Positions 33,801-40,516 of a stretch of 64,000 nucleotides of DNA are shown piece after piece. Position 1 is the stretch's first letter; each line of letters begins with the position of its first letter. The position numbers and the translations under genes were made by a program. The DNA is from Streptomyces spiralis (GTDB taxonomy: Bacteria; Actinomycetota; Actinomycetes; Streptomycetales; Streptomycetaceae): positions 1 through 64,000 of the forward strand of contig NZ_BNBC01000021.1 of assembly GCF_014654675.1 (NCBI RefSeq). Direction: 5' to 3'. Under the pieces are notes generated by a model, which was given only the letters and a program-made list of their open reading frames with translations, did not search any database and was not told the origin of the DNA.

Positions 33801-34379
33801 GTCCATGTGGTCCGGCAGGGGCCGCACGGTGGCGCCTTCCGGAGGCGGTGCGGGCAGCAGGGCGGGGGCGGCGCTCTCGCGGCAGACGGTCCAGAAGCGC
33901 TCGGCGATCCCGGTCACGAAGACGGTGACCACCAGGACGGTCGGCGCGTTGCCCGGTGTCCAGTCGATCCACAGCGGCGCGACGATCATCAGCGCGGCCC
34001 GCAGCCCGTCCGCGCCGACCATGGTCCAGCGCCGGTCGAGCGGCCCCTCCTGGGAGGTCAGCGACGTGAGCGGGCCGAGGAGGACCGCGCCGAAGAGCAC
34101 GGTCGCGAGGATCCGCGCCGCGAAGACGATCGCCACCGCGAACGCCACGCCCCGGTAGCCGCCGCCGAAGGAGCCCTGGGCGAGAGTCGCCTGCAGGACG
34201 AGGACGACCAGGACCAGGAGCGCGAGGGTGTCCCCGATGCCCCCCACCAGCTGTGCGCTCCACAGTCGCTTCAGCTGCGGGCGGCGCAACAGGGCGCGGA
34301 CGGCACGCTCGCGGGAATCCGCCACCAGTGCGTCGTCGGGGGCCGGGGTGTGGGCCGTTGGCTGCTCGGCTCGCGTCAT
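30888..34379 (-). CDS. tmk: fusion of MFS-like membrane domain and thymidylate kinase with long repetitive tail
   Basis: A 1163-aa protein in five parts. Residues 35-480 form an MFS-like domain with about 12 hydrophobic segments. Residues 507-709 form a complete thymidylate kinase (P-loop GGDGAGKST at 515, TREPGATPVG, DRYIDSS at 600), which makes dTDP from dTMP. Residues 711-885 are a nearly pure Glu/Ala/Arg helix. Residues 890-1060 are Pro-rich with four copies of (D/E)ETAVLPPV. The end is acidic, then RG-rich. The replication enzyme is thus tethered to the membrane. It sits between topA and holB. Confidence 0.93.
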   Translation of the reverse strand: MTRAEQPTAHTPAPDDALVADSRERAVRALLRRPQLKRLWSAQLVGGIGDTLALLVLVVLVLQATLAQGSFGGGYRGVAFAVAIVFAARILATVLFGAVLLGPLTSLTSQEGPLDRRWTMVGADGLRAALMIVAPLWIDWTPGNAPTVLVVTVFVTGIAERFWTVCRESAAPALLPAPPPEGATVRPLPDHMDALRRLSLRTNFLAIPLAAAALVVASLFNNLLGTGVAWFDQHQAALGAYVAAGLFAASLSVLTSLELPGTRTPRARSPLEGLRRPRTGTGVDKGRTGAVPLLVLASAAVAGAIAAAVSVCVLHAADLGGGPVLYGLAVLALTGGVAVGIRTAPRALVALSRRRLLALAIAVTGIALLAAGLVPDVTTVLLILAVAGVGAGIAANTGHTLLDQEAEDYRRPRMTEHLHAVVRVFVALGAVLAPVVAAGIGPHRLENGRFVFAHGGAAFTLMLVGALLLPVAALVLAKVDDRSGVPLRQDLVDALRGDDPVTAPAQSGFFIALEGGDGAGKSTQAEALADWIRSKGHEVVVTREPGATPVGKRLRSILLDVSSAGLSHRAEALLYAADRAEHVDTVVRPALERGAVVISDRYIDSSVAYQGAGRDLSPTEIARINRWATNGLVPHLTVLLDVSPDVARERFTEAPDRLESEPAEFHARVRSGFLTLAAADPGRYLVVDAGQEPEAVTTVVRHHLDQMLPLSEAEVKAQEEARRQAEEEARRRAEEEARRKAEEERLERERQEQLARLRAEEEERKRRELEEAQRREAERQAEEARQRAEEARRRAEEERARLLAEEQARAEAEARRKAEEERLRRQAEEEARLRAEAEARRLEKQQKAEEALLRAEEARRAAEQAAAAAQAGPRRSAPPAADATPPEAVTVPTPVVTPTDAAGGPANPPGGPTGGPTDETAVLPPVRDDERGEASGEGAAEGSDAPQGPGSAPDSEVTAELPQPTVPPAGPGSAGTPGAPEVPGAADETAVLPPVGAGEPPAGTAEETAVLPPVGAVEPPAGAADETAVLPPVRFDDPADAHGARSAQGASSDRDDRDDRDLRGGDIADRVPPGFFRDERPAAARPDGSDDRTRELPQIEAEGGAPRRPRPDWAEETPLDDLPTLADELLGPHEYQEGGEAGEEYDDGHGNGRGRGRGRGRRG

Positions 34380-34432
34380 GCGTTCAGCCTATCGGGACGC
34401 ACCGACAGCACGCCGTGACCGTCCGAACGTGT

Positions 34433-34467
34433 GCGCGCCCCGACACCGAAGCGGTGCCGGGGCGCGC
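34433..34467 (-). terminator. terminator of topA
   Basis: GCGCGCCCCGACACCG pairs with CGGTGCCGGGGCGCGC, with one mismatch in 16, around a three-base AAG loop. It lies just after the topA stop and before the tmk start. Confidence 0.75.
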
Positions 34468-34478
34468 TCTGCCCGTGA

Positions 34479-37307
34479 TCAGTCCTCCGCCGCCGCGTTC
34501 GAGGCGGTCGCCTTCTTCGCGGCCGTCTTCTTCGCGGTGGTCGTCTTCTTGGCGGTCGTCGTCTTCTTGGCCGCGGTCTTCTTGGCCGCCGTGGACGTCG
34601 TCTTCTTCGCCGTCGTCTTCTTGGCGGCCGCCTTCTTCGCGGTCTTCTTGGCGGGGCCCTTCGCGCGCTTCTCCGCGAGCAGCTCGAAGCCGCGCTCGGG
34701 GGTGATCGTCTCGACGCTGTCGTCGGAGCGCAGGGTCGCGTTGGTCTCGCCGTCGGTGACGTACGGACCGAACCGCCCGTCCTTGACCACGACCGGCTTG
34801 CCGCTGACCGGGTCCTCGCCCAGCTCCTTCAGCGGCGGCTTGGCCGCGGCCCGACCGCGCTGCTTGGGCTGGGCGTAGATCGCCAGCGCCTCCTCCAGCG
34901 TGATCGTGAAGAGCTGGTCCTCGGACTGCAGCGAGCGCGAGTCCGTGCCCTTCTTCAGATACGGACCGTAGCGGCCGTTCTGCGCGGTGATCTCGACGCC
35001 GTCCGCGTCGGTGCCGACGACACGCGGCAGCGACATGAGCCTCAGCGCGTCGTCCAGCGTCACCGTGTCCAGGGACATCGACTTGAAGAGCGAGGCCGTG
35101 CGCGGCTTGACCGCGTTCTTGCCCGTCTTCGGCGTGCCCTCGGGGAGCACTTCGGTGACGTACGGACCGTAACGGCCGGCCTTGGCGACGACCGGGCGTC
35201 CGGTCTCCGGGTCGGTGCCCAGCGCTCGCTCGCCGCTGGGCTTGGCCAGCAGCTCCTCGGCCAGCTCGACGGTCAGCTCGTCCGGGGCCAGGTCGGTGGG
35301 GATGTCGGCGCGCTGGTGTGCCTCGGTCTCCCGCTCACCGCGCTCGATGTACGGCCCGTAGCGGCCCACGCGCAGCACGATGTCGTTGCCCACCGGGAAC
35401 GTCGACACCTCGCGCGCGTCGATCGCGCCCAGGTCCGTCACCAGCTCCTTGAGCCCGCCGAGGTGGTCCCCGTCGCCGTTGCCGGCCTCGGCCGCGCCGC
35501 CGATGCCGTTGGCCTCGCCGAAGTAGAACCGCTTCAGCCACGGCACCGCCTTGGCCTCGCCGCGTGCGATGCGGTCGAGGTCGTCCTCCATCTTGGCGGT
35601 GAAGTCGTAGTCGACGAGCCGTCCGAAGTGCTTCTCCAGGAGGTTCACCACGGCGAAGGACAGGAAGGACGGCACCAGGGCCGTGCCCTTCTTGAACACA
35701 TAGCCGCGGTCGAGGATCGTGCCGATGATGGACGCGTACGTCGACGGGCGGCCGATCTCGCGCTCCTCGAGCTCCTTGACCAGCGAGGCCTCGGTGTAGC
35801 GGGCCGGGGGCTTGGTCGAGTGGCCGTCGACCGTGATCTCCTCGGCGGACAGCGCGTCGCCCTCGGCGACCTGGGGCAGGCGCCGCTCGCGGTCGTCGAG
35901 CTCGGCGTTCGGGTCGTCGGCGCCCTCGACGTAGGCCTTGAGGAAGCCGTGGAAGGTGATCGTCTTGCCGGAGGCGCTGAACTCGACGTCCCGGCCGTCG
36001 GCAGCGGTGCCGCCGATCTTCACGGTCACGCTGTTCCCGGTCGCGTCCTTCATCTGGGAGGCGACGGTCCGCTTCCAGATCAGCTCGTACAGCTTGAACT
36101 GGTCGCCGGTCAGGCCGGTCTCGGCGGGGGTGCGGAAACGGTCACCCGAGGGGCGGATCGCCTCGTGCGCCTCCTGCGCGTTCTTGACCTTCCCGGCGTA
36201 CGTACGCGGCTGCGGCGGCAGGTAGTCGGCGCCGTACAGCTGGGTGACCTGGGCGCGGGCGGCGGCGATCGCCGTGTCGCTCAGGGTCGTGGAGTCCGTA
36301 CGCATGTACGTGATGTAGCCGTTCTCGTACAGCTTCTGCGCGATCTGCATGGTCGCCTTCGCGCCGAAGCCGAGCTTGCGGCTGGCCTCCTGCTGCAGCG
36401 TCGTCGTACGGAACGGGGCGTACGGCGAGCGGCGGTACGGCTTGGACTCGACGGAGCGGACGGAGAAGCGGGTGTTCTCCAGGGCCGCGGCGAGCGCACG
36501 GGCGTTCGCCTCGTCGAGGTGGAGGGTGTTCGCGGACTTCAGCTGCCCCAGGGAGTCGAAGTCCCGGCCCTGGGCCACGCGCCGGCCGTCGACGGTCTGC
36601 AGGCGGGCGACCAGCGACGACGGGTCGGACGGGTCGCCCGCGCGGCCGGTCGCGAAGGTGCCCGTCAGGTCCCAGTACTCGGCGGAGCGGAAGGCGATCC
36701 GCTCGCGTTCCCGCTCGACCACGAGCCGGGTCGCGACCGACTGCACACGGCCGGCCGACAGCCGCGGCATGACCTTCTTCCACAGCACCGGCGAGACCTC
36801 GTAGCCGTAGAGGCGGTCGAGGATGCGGCGGGTCTCCTGGGCGTCGACCAGCTTCTGGTTGAGCTGGCGCGGGTTGGCGACGGCCTCGCGGATCGCGTCC
36901 TTGGTGATCTCGTGGAACACCATCCGCTTGACCGGGATCTTCGGCTTCAGGACCTCCTGGAGGTGCCAGGCGATGGCCTCGCCCTCCCGGTCCTCGTCAG
37001 TGGCGAGGAAGAGCTCGTCGGAGTCCTTCAGCAGATCCTTGAGCTTCTTGACCTGCGCCTTCTTGTCCGCGTTGATGACATAGATCGGCTGGAAGTCATG
37101 TTCTACGTCCACACCGAGGCGGCGGACCTCACCGGTGTACTTCTCGGGGACCTCCGCGGCCCCATTGGGAAGGTCGCGGATGTGCCCGACGCTCGCTTCG
37201 ACGACGTAGCCGGGGCCGAGGTAGCCCTTGATCGTCTTCGCCTTGGCAGGCGACTCGACGATGACGAGTCGGCGGCCGCCCTGTGCGGTCTCGCTGGTCG
37301 GGGACAA
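34479..37307 (-). CDS. topA: DNA topoisomerase I
   Basis: A 942-aa type IA topoisomerase that relaxes negative supercoils. The Toprim domain has VESPAKAKTI and ATDEDREGEAIAWH. The active-site tyrosine is Tyr334 in GYITYMRTDST. Instead of zinc ribbons the C-terminus has several repeats of the form GRYGPYV. It ends in a lysine/alanine/threonine tail of about 60 residues (repeated AKK), a Streptomyces feature thought to aid processivity. The start is TTG at 37307, giving MSPTSETAQ, which matches the S. coelicolor protein as I recall it. It is essential. Confidence 0.95.
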   Translation of the reverse strand: MSPTSETAQGGRRLVIVESPAKAKTIKGYLGPGYVVEASVGHIRDLPNGAAEVPEKYTGEVRRLGVDVEHDFQPIYVINADKKAQVKKLKDLLKDSDELFLATDEDREGEAIAWHLQEVLKPKIPVKRMVFHEITKDAIREAVANPRQLNQKLVDAQETRRILDRLYGYEVSPVLWKKVMPRLSAGRVQSVATRLVVERERERIAFRSAEYWDLTGTFATGRAGDPSDPSSLVARLQTVDGRRVAQGRDFDSLGQLKSANTLHLDEANARALAAALENTRFSVRSVESKPYRRSPYAPFRTTTLQQEASRKLGFGAKATMQIAQKLYENGYITYMRTDSTTLSDTAIAAARAQVTQLYGADYLPPQPRTYAGKVKNAQEAHEAIRPSGDRFRTPAETGLTGDQFKLYELIWKRTVASQMKDATGNSVTVKIGGTAADGRDVEFSASGKTITFHGFLKAYVEGADDPNAELDDRERRLPQVAEGDALSAEEITVDGHSTKPPARYTEASLVKELEEREIGRPSTYASIIGTILDRGYVFKKGTALVPSFLSFAVVNLLEKHFGRLVDYDFTAKMEDDLDRIARGEAKAVPWLKRFYFGEANGIGGAAEAGNGDGDHLGGLKELVTDLGAIDAREVSTFPVGNDIVLRVGRYGPYIERGERETEAHQRADIPTDLAPDELTVELAEELLAKPSGERALGTDPETGRPVVAKAGRYGPYVTEVLPEGTPKTGKNAVKPRTASLFKSMSLDTVTLDDALRLMSLPRVVGTDADGVEITAQNGRYGPYLKKGTDSRSLQSEDQLFTITLEEALAIYAQPKQRGRAAAKPPLKELGEDPVSGKPVVVKDGRFGPYVTDGETNATLRSDDSVETITPERGFELLAEKRAKGPAKKTAKKAAAKKTTAKKTTSTAAKKTAAKKTTTAKKTTTAKKTAAKKATASNAAAED

Positions 37308-37394
37308 CTTCGCTCTTCTCTCCGGTCGACGCTGGGTCTCGCTGGGTCTCCCCAGGCGTTGGCTTCCCGGGGTCGGGTCGTGCTGACGCTGCGG

Positions 37395-37425
37395 AGTGTG
37401 ACGGTACAGCCCGCCCCCGTGTCAA
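37395..37425 (-). promoter_or_regulatory. possible topA promoter
   Basis: On the minus strand TTGACA (37420-37425) is followed after 19 bp by CACACT (37395-37400), about 90 bases before the start. The long spacer would make it sensitive to supercoiling, which fits topA autoregulation, but the -10 is weak. Confidence 0.3.
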
Positions 37426-37563
37426 ACGGGAAAAGCCCGCAACGGCCACTCGAACGGTAACCCGACTACAGCCCTTCCTGCCGCCCGGACCGCTCACCCG
37501 CCCGTCCGGCCGGACACGTATCGTGACGTGCCGATTACGCGGACCGGGGTGCCGTGGCGGTCC

Positions 37564-37761
37564 TCACAGACGTGAGAAACACCACGCTCCGAGGGCCAGA
37601 GCTCCCAGCGCGATCACGCTCGCGGCGGTCGCCGCCATGATCGGGTGCACGCCGAGCGCGACGGGTTCCCGCTGCCGCACCCGGACCGCCGTCCACCCCA
37701 GCAGAACCGCTCCGAACAGGGCGAACACCGCCCCAGCGAAGATCGCCGGTCCGCTCTCCAT
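37564..37761 (-). CDS. small two-helix membrane protein
   Basis: A 65-aa protein. MESGPAIFAGAVFALFGAVL opens the first hydrophobic helix, and MAATAASVIALGALALGAWC the second, with a short basic loop between (RVRQREP). The ATG at 37761 is chosen because GGGGAGGGG lies six bases upstream; a nearer ATG at 37767 abuts the SD and longer frames lack one. It belongs to no family I recognise. It is expressed away from topA's upstream side, in the same direction. Confidence 0.7.
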   Translation of the reverse strand: MESGPAIFAGAVFALFGAVLLGWTAVRVRQREPVALGVHPIMAATAASVIALGALALGAWCFSRL

Positions 37762-37933
37762 GTACATCCCCTCCCCGTTCCGGAACCCCGGTCGGGGAGG
37801 CTGGCACGCGCGGACCACGGCCGGGCCAACCCTTGGTGAACGGGGGGCGGACGGGCTCCCATTCCCGCTCACGTACGGTCATCGGCCGGTGGCTCACGCG
37901 CGCCGGGGCCGTGTCCGAAAAAAGTTCGCCGCC

Positions 37934-38018
37934 CCCTGTCCCCTGTCGTCTGTTTCCCTGTCGTGCGTTCCCTGTCAGCTGCCGTCTGTCCCTGTCCCTG
38001 TCCGCTGTCCCCGGTCCC
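37934..38018. repeat. degenerate CCCTGTC tandem repeat
   Basis: About ten CCCTGTC/CTGTC(C/T) units follow one another between the small membrane gene and the methyltransferase stop. The run is strongly strand-asymmetric in C and T. Confidence 0.7.
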
Positions 38019-38026
38019 GCCCGCTC

Positions 38027-39556
38027 TCAGTGAGCCGGCTCCAGGAACCCCTGCTCCACCAGCAGCCGGATCTGCGCGGGCGTCCGGTCGCGCAGCAGCG
38101 CCGGGTCCTCGCCCACCAGCTGGGCGATGGCGTCCAGGATCCGGCCGGCGCTCAGCGTCCCGTCGCAGACACCGGCGAAGCCCGCGCCGACGGTGTCCAC
38201 CGTGGTGGCCCGGCGCATCCCGCGCTGCTGGCGCAGCACCACGTGCTCCGGGTCCTCGGCGCCCGGCAGCCCGACCTGCTCCTGCACGATCTCTCCGACG
38301 AGCCGGAAGTGTCCGTCGAGCAGGGCCGCGTCGTCGTGGTCCCGCAGATAGTCGAGGCGGGCGAAGTGCGCGCGCACGGTGTCGCCGAGCGGCTGCTCGA
38401 CCGGGTGCGGCCACTCCTCCGCGATGACGGAGGGCACGGCCGAGCCCGTCCGGCGCAGGGTGATCCAGCCGAAGCCCACCGCCTTCACCTTGCGCGCCTC
38501 GAACTCCTCCAGCCAGGCGTCGTAGCGCACCTGGTACTCGGCCGGGTCACCGCGGTGGTCGCCCGCGTCCCTGAGCCACAGCTCGGCGTACTGCGTGACG
38601 TCCTGCACCTCGCGCTGCACGATCCACGCGTCGCACCCGCGGGGCACCCACGACCTGAGCCTGTCCTGCCAGTCCTCCCCCTCCACGTGTTGCCAGTTGG
38701 CGAGGAACTGCGCGAACCCGCCCTCGTTCAGCCGCTCCCCTGCCTGCTGAACGAGCGTGCGGCACAGATCGTCCCCGCCCATCCCGCCGTCGCGGTAGGT
38801 CAGCCGGGCGCCGGGAGAGATCACGAAGGGCGGGTTGGACACGATCAGGTCGAACGTCTCGTCGTCCCGGACCGGCCCGAACAGCGAGCCCTGGCGCAGA
38901 TCGGCGGCCGGGGCGCCGGACAGCGCGAGCGTGAGCGCGGTGATGTGCAGCGCACGCGGGTTGACATCGGTGGCGGTCACCCGGGTGGCGTGCCGGCTCG
39001 CGTGCAGGGCCTGGATGCCGGAGCCGGTGCCGAGGTCGAGCGCGGAACCGACGGGCGTACGGACGGTGATGCCGGCCAGGGTGGTGGAGGCGCCGCCGAC
39101 GCCGAGGACGACGCCCTCCTCGCGGCTGCCGATGCCTCCCGCGCCGCCGACCGCGCAGCCCAGGTCGGAGACGATGAACCAGTCCTCGCCGTCGAGACCG
39201 CCGTACGGCCTGACGTCCACGGTCGCGGCCAGTTCGTCCCCGCCGACGCGCGTCAGCCAGCCGGCCTCCAGGCACTCCGGCACAGGCAGGACGTCCGCCA
39301 CGCGCGCGGCCGGCACGGGCTGCTGCAGCAGGAACAGGCGGACGAGCAGTTCCAGCGGCGTGTCCCCGCGCGTCGCGCGGAGCGCGGGCACGGTCTCGCT
39401 GCGCGCCAGCGCCGCGTACGCGGGGGCGCCGAGCAGTTCGAGCAGGCCGTCGGCGGTGAAGGAGGCGCCGAGCAGGGCGTCCCGGAGCCGGGCGGCGACA
39501 TCGGGGCGGTCGGCGGCGGGCAGGGCGGTCGGTGCGGGCAGGCTGGAGTCACTCAC
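38027..39556 (-). CDS. class I SAM-dependent methyltransferase with N-terminal DUF7059-type domain
   Basis: A 509-aa protein. The N-terminal 150 or so residues are helical (LRDALLGASFTADGLLELLG). A Rossmann methyltransferase follows: motif I ALDLGTGSGIQALHASRH, and VSNPPFVISP, which is the NPP(F/Y) motif of enzymes that methylate amino nitrogen in rRNA or proteins such as HemK and RsmC. The C-terminal 150 residues resemble a target-recognition region. The exact substrate is unknown. The GTG at 39556 gives VSDSSLPAP. Confidence 0.85.
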   Translation of the reverse strand: MSDSSLPAPTALPAADRPDVAARLRDALLGASFTADGLLELLGAPAYAALARSETVPALRATRGDTPLELLVRLFLLQQPVPAARVADVLPVPECLEAGWLTRVGGDELAATVDVRPYGGLDGEDWFIVSDLGCAVGGAGGIGSREEGVVLGVGGASTTLAGITVRTPVGSALDLGTGSGIQALHASRHATRVTATDVNPRALHITALTLALSGAPAADLRQGSLFGPVRDDETFDLIVSNPPFVISPGARLTYRDGGMGGDDLCRTLVQQAGERLNEGGFAQFLANWQHVEGEDWQDRLRSWVPRGCDAWIVQREVQDVTQYAELWLRDAGDHRGDPAEYQVRYDAWLEEFEARKVKAVGFGWITLRRTGSAVPSVIAEEWPHPVEQPLGDTVRAHFARLDYLRDHDDAALLDGHFRLVGEIVQEQVGLPGAEDPEHVVLRQQRGMRRATTVDTVGAGFAGVCDGTLSAGRILDAIAQLVGEDPALLRDRTPAQIRLLVEQGFLEPAH

Positions 39557-39664
39557 GCACCCATTGTGTCGGCTCCCACCGACATTGCGTGTCCCACCGA
39601 CGCGCACACGCGCGTCTCACGCTGTCGTACGCGCACGTCCCACCGAAGTCGTACGCGCGGCATC

Positions 39665-39706
39665 GCACGCGCGCGTGCCTGTGGTGCGGCGGCACGCGCG
39701 CGTACC
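39665..39706. repeat. alternating purine-pyrimidine palindromes
   Basis: GCACGCGCGCGTGC (39665-39678) is a perfect palindrome. GGCACGCGCGCGTACC follows shortly after, within about 110 bases of CG/CA-alternating sequence between two minus-strand genes. It could form Z-DNA or a hairpin. Confidence 0.6.
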
Positions 39707-39708
39707 GG

Positions 39709-40302
39709 TCAGCCGTTGGTCGTCGCGCCCGACGCGGGGGCGGAAGCGGAGGCGGACTTGCAGCTCGGCTGCTTGGCCATCGCCTTGCCGACGTCGCCCT
39801 CCTCGAGGTTCTTCAGGGCGTCGCTGCCGCTCTTGCTCAGCTTGTCCAGCTGGGTCGCGATGTCCTTGAGGCCGTCCGCGAACTTCGCCTGGTCCTTGGT
39901 GTCGAGCTTGTCCACCTGCTGCTTGAGCGAGGCGTAGGAGGCGCCGAGGTCGTTGAGCTCCTTGACGGCGTCCTGCTGCTTCTTCTTGCCGTTGTCGACC
40001 TTGGGCACCCCGGCCGTGTTCACGGCGGCGCCGATCGCCTTGTAGGCGTCGGACATGTCCTGGAAGGCCTGGGCGTCGGTCTTCTGCACGTCGGCCGGAG
40101 AGCTGTTGTCCGAGGTCTCCTTCTGGATCGCGGCGTTGGCGGCCTCGATCTTCTTCGCCTGCGGCTGCACCCCTTCGCATACCTGCTTGGCCCAGGCGTC
40201 CAGCGCGTCGTTCTTGTCGTCGGCGCTGTTGCCGGTGCATCCCGTCAGTGCCAGTACCAGTACCGCACCGCCGGACAGTGCGGCCGCGAGCTTCTTGTTC
40301 AC
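39709..40302 (-). CDS. secreted lipoprotein, small helical
   Basis: A 197-aa lipoprotein. The signal ends in LALTGC; the mature part is charged and almost wholly helical, with heptad-like stretches (LNDLGASYASLKQQVDKLDT). The C-terminus is Ser/Ala-rich. No enzymatic motif is seen. The GTG at 40302 has AAGGGA eight bases upstream; the ATG six codons earlier does not. It lies beside hppA in other Streptomyces as I recall, but its role is unknown. Confidence 0.83.
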   Translation of the reverse strand: MNKKLAAALSGGAVLVLALTGCTGNSADDKNDALDAWAKQVCEGVQPQAKKIEAANAAIQKETSDNSSPADVQKTDAQAFQDMSDAYKAIGAAVNTAGVPKVDNGKKKQQDAVKELNDLGASYASLKQQVDKLDTKDQAKFADGLKDIATQLDKLSKSGSDALKNLEEGDVGKAMAKQPSCKSASASAPASGATTNG

Positions 40303-40449
40303 CGGTTTGGTCCCTTCCATGGCTCTCGGCCCCGGAACATACACGCCGTATGGGCGACAACCAGGATCCGAGCGCACCATATGACCTTTCTTGTAGCCAT
40401 TTGCACCAAGCGAGAGAAGGCTCACGGAAGCGGGTCCGGGCGCACACGC

Positions 40450-40488
40450 GGCGGGCGGGCGACGCCTTGTGTGCGCCGCCCGCCCGCC
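40450..40488 (-). terminator. terminator of hppA
   Basis: GGCGGGCGGGCG pairs perfectly with CGCCCGCCCGCC around a 15-base loop, 28 bases after the hppA stop. Confidence 0.7.
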
Positions 40489-40516
40489 TCGTGAACTGGG
40501 CCTGTCGTACGACCGC

